From contig JAMXBB010000011.1 in assembly GCA_024138015.1 (NCBI GenBank), positions 38,569,893 through 38,633,892 on the forward strand: a stretch of DNA of 64,000 bases, read 5' to 3'. Below, piece after piece: positions 31,902 to 45,294 of this stretch; position 1 is the stretch's first letter; each line of letters opens with the position of its first letter. Made by a program: the position numbers and the translations under genes. This stretch comes from Lumnitzera littorea (Eukaryota > Streptophyta > Magnoliopsida > Myrtales > Combretaceae). Under the pieces are notes generated by a model, which saw only the letters and a list, made by a program, of their open reading frames with translations, was not told where the DNA came from and did not search any database.

Positions 31902-34773
31902 TTTTAAAACATGAAAATAAATGATAAAATGATAGGTGAGATCAGTTTCATCAGAATAGAGAACAGGATGGTAGAATCTCCCATATGGTATGAGGAAGAA
32001 AAAAGAGGTACAGAAATGAATGGTAATAATATGTAAAATGAGTAGTTGTAAAAATTAAATATATTAAATTGAAAGGATATGATAAATAATTATACATTTT
32101 TGTTTTATTGCATGTAAAGCTAAAAACTTGTGACCATTGGAAAAGTTTCGGAATATATATATATATATATATATATAATAGATATGACAAAATGCATTAA
32201 TAGTACAATAAGAAATAATATATTACATAGGAAAAAATTTATAAAATTATATATTATAATATGATTTTATATGTTAAAAATCATGAAAATGTATTAATGT
32301 TATCATAAAAAAAATGAGGTATAAAAAAGGAAAGAATTTCTGAAACTATATATTATAATATGATATGACAAAATAATATGAATATAAATCAATAATATCA
32401 TAAAAATATGAGATATAAAAATAAGAGTTTTCAAAATTATATGTTATAGTACGATATTAGAACTCAAAAGTTTTTAAAAGATGAGAATAAGTTTCTACAT
32501 TTAATTATATTATTATTTTATATGTTTAAACACCCTAGCTTCGAGGATGTGACAACTAATATATCACAAAACCAAACCTAAACTAGTATAAAGTTATCTT
32601 AAACTTGAATGAGAGTGAAATATATTTGGAATCTATTGATAGAATATTTCAAATGCGATTCTTCGAGTTTAGGCTAACCTAGTTAGAGCACGGTTCGAAC
32701 CAAAAAGCTCATATTTGACTAATTTAGTGCTACTATCATGTTCATTAGAGTTCAGTCAACATTGTCATGATCCAATCAAGGTATTGGCTTTGCAATTGAC
32801 CTTCTCAAGGCATTGATTGAGCTTCCAATAGCTCATCTAGCTAGGTCAAAATATGTTTGTCAAGTACTCATCACCTTCTAAACCCACCTTCTAAACCCAA
32901 GATGCCGGACTCGTAAACCTATGATGCATATATTTATCCATAGGGCTAAAATTAGATAAGGATGGAATAGTTTGGTCAAATAAGAAAAGTTTACAATTGG
33001 TACGTGTTTAGCTTGAGTTCCTCCCGCACTAAATCTAGAGTATGATCAAGTGTATCTTAGAGATATGATCAAGTGTATCTTAAGAGTATGATTTACTTTC
33101 CACTTAAAATTTTTGCTAGTCACCCTTATAAATATAAGATAACTCTATCTGCATTCCCACTCTAACTCGTAGTACTTTCTGTTAAACATTCTGTGGAGCC
33201 CCATCCCCCTACGAAAGTTGTACAGGAGCTAATTTTCTTTTGGTGGTTCTTTCCCAAATTGAGTGCATATCACAGATAAATGGAATAATGGATGGACAAA
33301 TCAAATCGTGCATACTTTTGGCCAATAATTCAATTGTGGTGGGATTATTGCTGAAAGAAGATTACATCGTAGCCCGTGATAGAAATTAAATTTTGTGGAG
33401 TAAAAAACGGGCCAAACATACCAACATCTCTATCACATTAGTTGGAAGAAAAGACCGAAGTCGTACGTATTGATTTCTTTCAGATATATATTCATAATTG
33501 GGTGCTAGTCATTATCAATGTATGTGAGTGTTCAACCGAATTGCTGTTGAGTCTCTTCTTTTCGAAGTATTATAAATTTGTAAAAATTTCTGGATATAAA
33601 CACCATTTTTTAATGTAATGGACGGGATTTAATTTCTCTCTTTCAATAGTTGTAACAGTAATTGGTAAAAAAAATCATAAATGTAATTAAAAAAACTGCT
33701 AGTATTATTTTATAGACAATTGTCCCTTTTTTCCTATTATGGTGTATATTTGAGCACAACTTTTAAATCTCTTTTACTGGAAAGAAAAGTCAATTCTGAA
33801 CCAAAAAGAGAAACAGATAAAAGAAACTAATCCCAAATAAATTTAAACAATAAAATGTTCATTCATGTACACCGCTTTTAAGCTATATATACCATTAAAG
33901 AATAAAAATAAAAAGAGTCTAACCCAAATGAAGCAACTTGCTGGAAACAAATTTAAAAAAAAAAATTACATTGTAAATATTTTATAAGAAATAGTCCATT
34001 TAGAATAAAAATTCTGAATTCTAATTCTTCACTAGTTTCAATCCCTTATATTAAAAATAGGAAGTATACTTTTTTTCTTTTGAAAATAAATTTATACTTG
34101 TTGACAAAAAAAATAATTTATGAACAAATTTTTTTTCCCTATAGTATAAAGCACAATGAATTTGAAAAACTTATGTAGGCCAAACCAAAAACAAAGTGCT
34201 AGCTAGGAAATTGAAAATTCAACTTACTTTAATGTCTTATTTTTGGAAAAGACCCACCTCTCTTTCGAAATCGACTACAAAAGATTCATCAAAATTTAAC
34301 AAATTAAAAGGTGACAGCTCTAAAAATTGCAGTATTAACGTACGGTTTTTCCTAGCATATAAATGCCTAACACTAAGATCTCCATGTGAATGTACGTTAC
34401 TGATACAAAAAAATTAAAAGGAAAAAAAAAAAACACACAAAGCAAAAGGAGCATTTTTCTGGTAGGACAAAATACAACTGTGTCTCTGCGATGATATTAA
34501 TGTTTCTGTATTTATCCCAAAATAGAAAATAAAAGATGTTCTCTGGTTAAATACAAACATTAGTTCTATCCTGTAAGATAACACGAATACATAGTTAAAC
34601 ATACCGTGGAGAGGATAAAGTTGAATTAACGTACATATCGATATTATTATTGAGTTGAAATCGATTATAGAGTGTAAAATATATGATTATTATTTAGAAA
34701 GTTGAAATAAATGGTTTGTTTTTTTTTTAAGGGTTCACTCCATCGTGTTGCCGGGTATAACAAAAAATAAAAA
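31902..34773. repeat. 2,872-bp duplicated block, copy B
   Basis: Repeats copy A in the same orientation, then runs on into new sequence (A-rich AAATAAAAAA repeats, then CCTAATATACAGCG). Copy B is continuous with the right-hand sequence, and copy A with the left-hand sequence. Confidence 0.93.
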
Positions 34774-35304
34774 ATAAAAAAAATAAAAAAGAACCTAATA
34801 TACAGCGTCAGTCGGTCGTATTCACGTCCGTATAGAGAAATGAGGCGTAAAGGTGAAAACGTAAAAAGTACACAGGACAAGGAATCCAAAATACAAATTT
34901 CTGTAACGGGTTTTGGAACTTGATATCACTGTAATGTTCGCACCAAGCAATAACTTCCATATTAATCAACCAACGGGTCAATTTGTCTGTTCATTAGTCC
35001 TTTCGTTTTCATGCGTTTTTTTGGCTCCTCTCTATTTGTCCTTTTCATCTTTTTGCCTTCCACACCATGTTGCCAGCATAAATGTTTTGCACGTTATCAA
35101 TCGATGCCCTTTATATATATATATATATAGTATTGCGTCACATTTTTGCTCTCGAGAGTGTTTCCAATGAAGCATCCGTATTTTCAGAACATTTGCTGCT
35201 ATTGGAAGTTATCATAAGATGATTGATTCCAAATATTAGATTACAAAACTTTGCTTATAAATCGAAGGGCTGAATTCTTTTTCGATTAGTGTGGTTAATT
35301 GATG
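34774..35304. other. Unique-looking stretch with a (TA)n run, no gene recognised
   Basis: Less AT-rich than its neighbours, with CGTATTCACGTCCGTATAG and a (TA)n stretch at 35112-35131. The (TA)n run could act as a TATA element, but no gene follows because a hAT transposon begins at 35313. It may be a truncated promoter or intergenic DNA. Confidence 0.3.
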
Positions 35305-38300
35305 GTTATAAATAGACTTGAACAAGAGTAGATTACGAATCGTAAACCGGCCTAGAACCGATTTAAACAGGTTTTGAATTGGCTTGGCCCGAAAGTAGTA
35401 TAGTCGAACCATCGGTTTAAGGGCTATCGAAAAAAATAAAACAAAAGTGAGCTAGTTCTTTTGATCCTCTTTTCCCCTTTCCCTTTTGAAACCCCCACCC
35501 TTACCCCTTACCTTCTTTGTTTCCGACAAATCTCCCTTGCTCTACTTACCTATAGGCTTTAGAATTCAAAAAATAGGACAATTTCAAATATCTGATGACT
35601 TTTAGTATGTACAATTCGAGATTTGAATTAAAAAATTGTAGCATCGAAATGTTTGAAAATTCGGATTTTCAAAATTCAAATGACATGTTCACACATTTTT
35701 CAGTCCTTATAAATTAAATGGTGCTGATGTGCAATAGTTATTACTCCATAAACTAATTAAAACACTCTAGCTCCAATCATTCTATCTTTGAATTTTTTTA
35801 ACTGTGAAACGTTGTTAAAGAAATATTTCTTTTCATTAACCACCAATATTTGAGTATAGTTTTTCATTTCACTGCACTGCATTGCACTGAACTATTTGTA
35901 TTAGCAAATAACATTGACATATATAAACCCACAATATAATTTCCGCTTTGTTTTGTTTTACATATTATTTTTATTTTTCATTCATAAATCTTGGTTGTAG
36001 TGAATAAGAGAAAAAAAATTTAGCATCCATTGAAATATTTTTGCATCATATCTTCTTTGTAACAAATACGGTTCCTCATCTAGTCGGAAAAGTAAGAGTA
36101 AAGGCAAGAGCATTAGAATTGGTATGTCATCTGAGCCACAACAGTTCGATGATGTTCAAGCATACCAAAATAACAAGTACGACTTGAATGAGTAGAGAGT
36201 ACATAATGTGGTTGAGAATGTGGAAGAATAAGTTATACCTCCTTCTAAGTTCGATCTAGAACCTTATCACACAAGTAATCGTGGCACACCACCTTTTAAC
36301 TTTGACGTTAAACCTCAATGCATGAGTTACCGAGGCATGCTACCTCCTAATGTTGAATCTCTACGCATGAGTGTCTTTGAATGTCTTATTATTTTTTAAC
36401 CTCTTCGTATGAGTGTCCTTACATGACCCACAAGATTTGAAACCCCACAAATGAGTTATCCTACAAGTATTGAGAATGAGGAGGATAAGATATAAATGAT
36501 TCCCAAAACACAAGAGCAGCATCTAGGATAACATGGTCCTAGTAGTTCAAGAGCTTTAGGTTTAGGTAAATCCCTTAAACTTGATAGGTCTAATATTTTT
36601 GCTACACATTTCTATAAAGGTATGGATGAAATGGGAAACACGAAAGCATTCTGCAATTACTGCAACTCGAGTTACTCGTGGAAAACGGGAGAGAAATATA
36701 GTACCCTTAACAAGCACTTAAGCCCAAAGCATCCTCGTAAGGTGGGAATAAATGGTATACAGCAACAAATTACCTAAGGTAGTGGTTCATTCGGTTAACT
36801 GCTGATGAGATATGATGAAGAGAGGCACAAATACAACCTGACATATTACTTGGTGAACATGTACCTATCATTCAACACAAATGCATCAGAGTAGCAGAGT
36901 CAATACGAATGGGAGATGTTCAAGCCCAGCTCATGATAACTTAGCTGTAGAACATTAACCCGAGCTATGCAGGAGCTTTACCACAAGGGTAAAAGAGAGA
37001 TCACAGGTATGTTCGCTTCCCTTAATATGCATGTGTCCATATGTGTAGATCTTTTTTGCAATAATTCTTATATGAGTATTACTGTTCAATGGATAGAAGA
37101 TAATTGTCAACTTAATAAACGATTATTGACTTTAAAGGTATATAACAAGCGACACACGATGCTGTATGACTTTGCAATGTACAACATGCAGAAAGTTGAC
37201 ATTCTCTCTAGTAACTAGGATATATGTATCCAGTTGTTAAAAGTTTTGAAAGTTTTTTATTGTACTACTAAGACTTTTCACAGGTTTATAGGCTCAGTGT
37301 ACACTTGTTTTTTATGTTAGCTATCGGTATACTTTGCATGCTACTTCAAGCCCATAATGACCTAAACTTACACATATGCGTATACGATATGACATTGAAG
37401 TAGTTAACTTATTATAAAAACATTCCTCGTATTAATCTTGTAGCAATTATTCTAAATCCTTGTTGTAGAGTGGAATTATTACTAATGTATTTGAGACTTA
37501 TTACGATTATATTCAAGATCTAATAGATTCTTAAGACGTGTACATCTTGAAAGTACAGTAAGAAGTGTCGGTAGTAACGGCTGACATAGAGGAGATGCTC
37601 AACCACTATTAAAATCAACACGGTAGCCAATCATTAGTCTCTCCTTCGCGACCCACTAAGGAATAGCATTACTTATTTATAGGTGAGTAGTTATTGGCGC
37701 AAAAATTGAAGAGGCAAGGGTTTGGTGGTCCAATGTCTACTATACTGCACTACACCAATACAAATTTTCAGTTTTCCAAAAGCATCTCCATCAAGGACTT
37801 TAATATTTTAGAGTAGTACCTACTCTTATCTTGTATCGCTCGTAATGTACTCGTTGCTCTGGCTTCAACGATTGCTGTTGAGTAAACGTTTAGTATAGCA
37901 GGCTTAATCGTCGACAAACGCCAAGCCTCTCTATCTATTGTCAACATTAAGGCAAATGCTTGCATATAAGATTGGTACAAGGTGGCCTGTAGAAGACAAG
38001 AATCATACAGGACATCAAGCTAAGAGGATGATTATTGTAGTGATTGGAATCGATCTGATGGAAACCCAAGCTCAGCTGTAGGTTTCACTCTTAGTCACGA
38101 ACATGAGTAACTACCTTAAGAGGAGACATAGTAAGTTTTCTTTTCATCATTTTCGAAAAAATTTTATCACGTAAAAAAATTCATTTTCCCAATTATTTAA
38201 AAAAAGTAAATGACATGGTTTTCCCAAAAGTAGTGATATAACATTAGGGTTTTCCAAATTATAACTAAGTGAAATTATTTTCCTTTAAAAAATTTAAATT

Positions 38301-38817
38301 AGATAGTCATGTACGCTTGGATTCCTTTTGCAAAACATAAAATTGACCAATAGACTTAAGGTTTTTTAAAAATTCAAACTAAACTACGGTGATTTGATTT
38401 AGATTAGTGGATATGTAGACATCTTCCGGGCGACCATAAAATACAGTAAAAAATATTTTCCCTTTAACCGCTTCACTTTACTCAATTAGATTAGTTCTTC
38501 ATATTGTAAGAGACTTCTTTATATTTTAATATTTTTCCATTTGTAACGTATTCTTTATGGAAGGAGGAAAAAAAAAAAAGGGTTGAAGGCTTAGCAAGAA
38601 AAAAGGGAAAAAATTATGGAAAGAAAGGAAAAATAAAAAAACAATAAAAAAATTTATTTAAGGGCCTTGAATTGCCAAGCCTATTGAACCAGCTATTGAA
38701 CCAACTTGAAACTGCCAACTCACAGGCTGGTCAAGCTGGTTATGGTTCACTATGTCCTTAGCCCATGAATTGGCAGTTCAAGGCCAATTCAGCCCTTTGT
38801 TCAAGTCCAGTTGTAAA
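35305..38817 (+). mobile_element. Relic autonomous hAT transposon
   Basis: The element spans 35313-38809 (3,497 bp). Its ends are TAGACTTGAACAAGAG and, on the opposite strand, TGGACTTGAACAAAGG, matching terminal inverted repeats. The flanking 8-bp sequences are GTTATAAA (35305-35312) and GTTGTAAA (38810-38817), a TSD with one change. Subterminal regions on both sides are richer in GGCC/GGCTTGG motifs than the interior, which is common in hAT elements. The interior holds a decayed transposase on the plus strand. Confidence 0.88.
36075..38000 (+). pseudogene. hAT transposase pseudogene (BED finger, catalytic and dimerisation remnants)
   Basis: In broken plus-strand frames, a Ser/Lys-rich N-terminal region (~36075) precedes a BED-type zinc finger at about 36631-36738, with C-x2-C in AFCNYCNSSYSW and H-x4-H in LNKHLSPKH. 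A catalytic-domain remnant follows at 36967-37218 (SITVQWIEDNCQLNKRLLTL, normally a Thr-(Ala/Val)-His-(Trp/Phe)-Ile segment). An LDPR-like remnant (VAIILNPCCRVE) lies near 37440-37475. The C-terminal hAT dimerisation region is at about 37780-37980: DFNILE, ARNVLVALASTIAVE-stop-TFSIAG, VDKRQASLS. Numerous stops make it inactive. It would have cut and pasted elements with the matching ends. Confidence 0.85.
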
Positions 38818-40638
38818 TGAATCAAATCGAAGCAATATAATAATAAATTTGAGATCTAACTGAGCTTAAAGTTTTAAAATTTAGGTTAAACTTCAACTCA
38901 ATCACTTAATTTTGAGTTTAAATTTGATTCAACATAGTATTCAATAGGCTCGAACTTAACTTTTCTTTCAATTACAATAATCTTGATATCCAAACCTAAT
39001 CAAGTTTGATTAGTATTTAAATCTTACTTGAACTCGGTTAGTCTCGCAAGCTAATCAACTAAATATCACGAGACTTGAACTTGACTCAGATATTATCGAG
39101 TTAAACTTGAACAAATGTCTAATTGAACTTGAAATAAACATCTAGATAAACTCGAGTAAATCTTGATAAGGTTTATCTTATTTCAAGCCTTTCTGTAATT
39201 TTAGTATTTTTGAGTGACCCTTTGGTTTTTTTCCCCTACATATATCCCATGTGCTTACTTTTAATGTTTAACAAGAAATGAGTATGAAAAATGAATGTGT
39301 AGCATCAACTCATACATATGCATTTTCCCTATTACTCCTCAATCAATTAAGTAGTTAAACTTTGTGATAAGGCCAAATAAGTGGCAATAAAGCCACCAAG
39401 ATGCACATATTGAGATTAGTTAGGTACATACATATATATAAATGTATAAATACATAACCAAAATCAGATATTTATATTGATTGAGTGTAACACATGTCTA
39501 TCAATCCTCATAAAAAAAAAAAAGAAATTATATAAATATGAATTATATGAAATAAAATACATAAATATGAATGCTATATCTTATCTTGAATATGTGACAT
39601 CAATAATTATAAGGAACACACATGTTTAGCATGCAACATTAAATAATTCTCTACCATTGTTATATCACATATTAGACATGTGATTTTCATTGTCTATATA
39701 TGTTGCGTTTTTGAATTGCAACACTTAAGATATCATTGCTTATGTTTGAAATGCGATATACGTACAACATTAGTATTGTATTTTGTACATGGGATATAAG
39801 ATTAGTATTTATATAATTTTTTATATAGTTAGTGTTTATGTAATATTTATCTATGTCAATAGTAAACATGCAAATTCCTTATATTAGTTGTATAGTGAAT
39901 TTCTTTTTTTTTTTTTTAAATGTATTATTTCTTTCCTCAAGAGACAACGCCAGTGCAAAGTAAGAGTAACTACGGTGGTTCTAATTTTTGAAAATGCGTA
40001 TTCTTGTCTATTTCTCAGAACTAGAAATCTCATTGGACCAATTAAATATTATGGACGAAATCATCTCCCTCTAGAGTATTGGTAACCAATTTAATACTTT
40101 AATCAATAACAAATAATAAAGACATAGGTCCTCCATACTTGCATGAAAAATAGAAACCAAGGCCTAACTTACTTTTAGGTCTTCCTAATGTTAACTTTTC
40201 AATTAGAATAAATAAGTATATCTAGTTTCCACGTATAATTGCATGGTCGTGCGATCCAATATTTTAATGCCATTTGTTGCTTTGCTGGATCACTTGTTAT
40301 ATTATAACATCAAAACGGCATGTGCCTGGGTCTCACAAATTGAAACAACAGTCCAATCATTTCATCAATTCATGCGATTGATTTTGATCCTTATCAAGAT
40401 ACTACAAAAGTCCTGTATCTAATTGGTTGATAATTAAGGATGTATTTATCTTCATGATTAAAACTTCAAGTTGGATCGTAATAATCTCAAAATATTATGG
40501 CAATTAATAATTTTTAGTTGCGTCGAATGATGGAATATGTACGTTGGAACGGTCGTGGCAATGATTTTACTAATTTATCATCACAGAATATAATAGTGGA
40601 AAGTACCAAAAACAATTCTAGAAAACCATTTTTGTCTG
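38818..40638. other. AT-rich stretch, nothing recognised
   Basis: Contains repeated AACTTGAAC- and TCGAGTT-like phrases around 38880-39180 and an A-run, but no coding frame or element boundaries that I can support. Confidence 0.4.
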
Positions 40639-43600
40639 TGTAACATTTTAAAACTTGTAACGTTATAACGTGTTTTTAGTCTTTTTCGGTTAGACGTCAA
40701 CATTTAGCTAAAGTTTTCAAACAATTACATTTTAACCTTTAAACGATTTCATAAAATTTAATTTTCCAAATAATTAAAGTAATCTCCAAATGATTTGTTT
40801 CAATAAAATCTAAAACTTTAAGTAAACTCACATAACTATAAAATAAATTTTACAAATTTTCTACACAAAATTTACAAATCATACGATGAACTCTAATAGT
40901 CTTAGTTCAATTTTATAAGCTCACAATAAAAATTTTATTCGTCACTCTCTATGCTAGAATTCTTGCTTATTGTATTTGATTAATAACTCTATAAGTTCTA
41001 GTAAAGCATTTGCACCTAAAAAATTATATGAGATGAGCAGAAATCTAGTATGAAATACAAAAAACACATATATGAACAAAGTATCACAAACCACATGCAT
41101 TATGAGTATCTACCGTGAACTATGCACCATACAATAGGTTATTATTTTTTATTTAGCCATCAAATAATATAGGAATACTTACGAGCTCAGCACATTAAAT
41201 AATATTTATTATATAGTATCAATGTTGAGGCCTGCCCAATACCTTAGGAACCCATATCCAAGTTATGCTTAAATCTATCTAAATCATTTCCAAGAGAAAC
41301 TCTACTTAGGGCAATATCATGCAAGGATCATCAAGATACCATTCTAAGATCATCGATCCTCCCAGTTCTTTAAGCCTGACCAAGCACACGCAACATACAA
41401 CAATTAATTAAGTCTTGTTAATTTCTCTAACTTAGTAAATACAAATAGTAAACAAGTATCCTGTACTTTGCTCCATTGGCTTGTTAGAAATTGATTCAAT
41501 AACCTTTTTAGAACCTATCATAATATAAACACCAAGTGTCAATTCGTAGCCTATATTTATATTAAAACAACACTAACTTAGTCTTAAACTCACTATTAAC
41601 ACCATCTCTTACTCCTAATGGATTACTCGGATTTGAAAACAATACCTCATAACCTAGTCACATAAAAATAAAATACTCTTACTTAGTCTATAGACTTATC
41701 TAACATTGCCCTTTTAACTACTCCCCCTTACACACTTGTAACTTTTATTACTTAAAGAACCTAGGATTACAATGATAATAGATTGGTTTGTAAAGTATTT
41801 TAGGTGAAAATTCATGTTTAGAAAAAAATTTAAAAAGGATTAGGAATGGAAAAAGACACTTGAAAAACATCTAGGAATTGAAAGAAATGTCATTGCACGT
41901 AATAGGGAACTTTGCATCCGAATGCTACTTTGTGTGGCATCTAGATGCTAAAGATTTGTGATTATTTGCTCCATGACATCCAGGTACTAATGGGGTGGCA
42001 TCCTAATGCTAACCTGTAGTTTACAGATTTCTGTAGACTATAGTAGTATTTAGAGCTTTACAAGCGGGCCAAGTGAGCTAACTCAACCCACACTGCATTG
42101 ACCTACAGGTTAAGTGGGTTGGCCTGCTTTAGCTTGCTTGTAAATGTGGGTTAGAATTTCCAACCTAACCCACTTTACTACTGGTTATAGGTTAAGAGAG
42201 TTAACCCATGAATTATATTATCATTTATTTCCCATGAACGTAAAGGTGCCTTCGATATCAACTAGTAAGTGATTTTTGATAAAAAGATTTCAAGTGTTAA
42301 GACTAACGATGAAACGTGAAGAACTAAAAAATGCTAGATTCTTCCACTTCTTTAAAAATGGAGATTGAACATATGATGATGCCATATGGGCAAAATGTTT
42401 TCAAGATAAGGACAAATAGCTAAGTTTGATAACATTGTATGTAATGGATCTAGACAAATTCTAATATGGAACGCCTCATGGTAAATGCTTCGATCTTGTT
42501 CAATTTCATTCACTTCACGAGCATGCTTATGTTATTAGCTATATGCATTTTGCCAAAGTAGGTAACTAAAGATGAAGAATTCTATAATCTTCGACATTTT
42601 ATTATCTTTTTAACTTCTTGATTTTTCTTTCCTTTTTTTTTTTTTTTTGCGTGTTTACGAGCTAACATGCCCCACAATTGATTAGCTTGCTTTGAGTCAT
42701 GGGTTAATTGGGGCGGCCTAAAAAAGTTTTCTTTTAAGCAAGTCAAAATTTTTAGCTCGACTAGCATTTTTTTTCGGGCTTATCTAGCTAGCTTACATAA
42801 CCCATCCCACTTGTACAACTTTAATAGCATTTCAACCCTTACACTTCAACCCCCTTTTGCCTATTTTTGAAAACTACCTTCCTAAATGTTTCCCAAACAC
42901 CAACTCAACCCTACGCTTCCCAAAACATCAACCAAATACCAAATCCATAATCAAAATCCAATTCAAACCCTTACATTTCAATTAATAACTTCATAAACAA
43001 AGCGTATGAAAGATAAATATTCAAAACTTACCTTAAGGATCCAAAACTCATACCTCCATCACTATGATCTCGCTATAGGACCTTCGAAACACCACCTTAA
43101 GTTTGTTTAACTATCCTACAAAGAAAAACGAATTTTTAACTGAATTTTGCTACAATCCATTAAGAAAAGATGTTTCCAACCCTTACTAGGAATTCTTCTA
43201 TCTCAATCTTGCTGTACCACCTCCAAAATATGGCCTAAAATTCATTTTTCCCATCGTCCTAGATTGAAAAAAATTTTCAATAAGTTTTAGTCTAAAACTT
43301 CAACAAATAAGCAATCCTAACACTTACCTTAGATCTTTCTCTCTTGATCTTGCTAAAAAGCATTGAAACCCGTTCTTGATTCAAGTCTTACATAGCAACC
43401 CTAATCTATAAGAGTTGCATGTGAGGAGTAAATGTGAAAAAGGGTTTCTAAAAACATGAGACAGCTTTTATACTTAGAGTTATAGAAATATTTACTTTTT
43501 TTTTATTAATATCCTTTTTTTGTCCAGTTTTACATTAGGCAAGCCACTATTGTGAAAAAAGATTCAATGGTGATCACTCTTCCAATTCCATTAGTACTTA

Positions 43601-43654
43601 CCTTTAACCCCAAAAATATTGCCATCTTTTAAAATTTTATGATTGTATGTTGTA
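40639..43654 (-). mobile_element. Probable solo LTR (chromovirus-like), approximate edges
   Basis: The minus strand from about 43654 starts with a decayed TGTAACAT-like sequence and ATAAAATTTTAAAAGATG. A TATA box (AGTATAAAAGC, ~43475) and a leader follow, then two AAGGTAAGT-type splice-donor motifs (about 43335 and 43040). The far end (40639-40665) has TGTAACATTTT and TGTAACGTT on the plus strand, so the unit would read TGTAAC...GTTACA. This layout resembles long LTRs of plant chromoviruses. No second LTR or pol is adjacent and no TSD was found. A hAT-like element (42052-42824) lies inside. Confidence 0.35.
42044..42832. mobile_element. Non-autonomous hAT-like element, near-perfect 8-bp TSD
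   Basis: The element spans about 42052-42824 (773 bp). Its ends read AGAGCTTTACAAGCGGGC and, on the minus strand, TTAAAGTTGTACAAGTGGG, both resembling the AGAGTTGTACAAG(C/T)GGG ends of plant hAT elements. Flanks are TAGTATTT (42044-42051) and TAGCATTT (42825-42832), 7 of 8 matching. The subterminal regions are rich in GGTTAAGTGGGTTGGC-like repeats. No transposase was recognised. Confidence 0.65.
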
Positions 43655-43830
43655 ACGTTAATATTAACTATAACAAATGCAAGAAAAGAAACGAACCAAA
43701 AAATATATTTCACAAAATAAACACATCTTAAATTTAAATCATGATTTTCATATAAATAAGTAAGGTTAATGGTTTTTTTTTTTATTTTATTTCTTTTTTA
43801 CCTCAAAGTAAAATAGATAACCATTTGGTC

Positions 43831-44326
43831 ATCTCTAGGTTTTTACCGGTATAGTTTGGACTTTACGCAAGTAGACAAGCTTGTAAAAGAGAGCATAGTA
43901 AGGGGGTGTCGGGGTATTTTTTGGTGTGGCCACTTCAATACTTATGTCAGTTGAGTATTTGGAGAATATAAGTGCTTGAGAGCAATAAGAAGGCTTATGT
44001 GTGCAAAGTATTAGTAGTTTACCATTGGGTGATGGTTTTGTATTTATAGAGGAGTGGTGCTGGCAGTTGGAGAGGAGTTAGTAGGCAAAGCCACATACAT
44101 CAGTGTTGGAGAATGAGATCGTAGTGTCTAATGTGCTCCGAATATGTAAGAGCTGGTTAATTAACTTGGTTTCCTAATCTTGTTCAGAGTCTTCTAGCCA
44201 TTAGAGGCTTCCTTTAGTTGGTTATGCCATGTTCAAGGCTTGGGCTAAGGATGGCAAGTCACATACTGTAAGCTACATTAGGTTTGAATAGGCCAAGGAG
44301 CTTGTATTTAAAAGGGCCTATCAACA
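43831..44326 (-). repeat. 3' LTR of the Tat-like element
   Basis: On the minus strand it starts TGTTGATAGG directly after the polypurine tract and ends near CTAGAGATGA. It is the partner of 56236-56734. The outer edge is uncertain by a few bases. Confidence 0.8.
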
Positions 44327-44343
44327 CTTGCCCCCTCCCTTTG
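44327..44343 (-). promoter_or_regulatory. Polypurine tract of the Tat-like element
   Basis: The minus strand reads AAAGGGAGGGGGCAAG and is followed at once by TGTTGATAGG. It primes plus-strand DNA synthesis and fixes the inner edge of the 3' LTR. Confidence 0.85.
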
Positions 44344-45151
44344 GTAGTCTCATTATTTTAGTGAAGGTAAGGAGAAGGGAAAGATAGGATTCTCAAGCGT
44401 GTCGCCGATTTGATTTAGAAATGTTCATGTTAATGCTATCATATTAACACGGCAATGATAGAGGTCCGAGCTGACAAGAGGCTAAGGTGAAGATGTTCGA
44501 GATGGAGAAAGCTGAGGTGAAAATGTTTAGACTAGTACGGGTTAGGCAAGTGCAACATGTTCGAGTAGACTATCATCAAGGTAGAGGTGAACGCAACCAT
44601 TTTAAAGTGGAATACGGGAAGTTCGAATAGAGCAATAATTGGGCCTCTGTTAGATCAAGATAGAGTGATTGTACACGGAACTAAACAAGTGAACTGAAGT
44701 GAGGACTCTAGGGCTTGAGACAGGTGCTCTAAGTTGAGGCAAGAATTTAGTGGGTTGTATACCTCAAGGTAAAGTCACAAAGTAGAAGCGTTGAGTAAAT
44801 TAGAATGAACTAAGCTCATTAGTACTCAAGCGGATATAACATGTTCAATCCGAAGCATAGTGCTGTTAGAGTATCAAACAAGCATTCTTATAGAAGTTGA
44901 AGGGGCCTCAGGGAAACTTCTTGCAGAAGTAACTTTTCAAATTCTTACTTTATCACACCCGTTTTTAGTGCATTTAATACGATATGGCAAGTGTCATGTC
45001 ATAGCAAATATGTATGTAGCTACATGCATTTTGCCTCTTAAAAGTGTCCATCTAATCAAAACTGCCTTCATTTGTTTACATCATAGCGTTTCAAGAGATT
45101 TATGCTTACGTAAATCCCTAAACCATTGATACGCTTTCCAATGCATTCGTC

Positions 45152-45161
45152 TATAAATATA
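45152..45161 (+). promoter_or_regulatory. TATA box for the antisense ORF of the Tat-like element
   Basis: TATAAATATA lies 133 bp before the first ATG of the plus-strand ORF. It is followed by a CT-rich leader (ACTTTCTCTCTTTTC) as in plant promoters. Confidence 0.55.
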
Positions 45162-45294
45162 ACAGTTGCTTAAAGAGAGTACCTCTTCGCAACTACATAA
45201 GTACATCACTTTCTCTCTTTTCATCAACCTTCTTCGAAACTTTCTCTCATAAACTTTTCTTTAAAGTTCATTCCTCTTGGCTTTATTATCGATC

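Noticed and set aside
37768..37980. 70-codon minus-strand frame
   Set aside because: It lies opposite the hAT dimerisation-region remnant, which reads on the plus strand.
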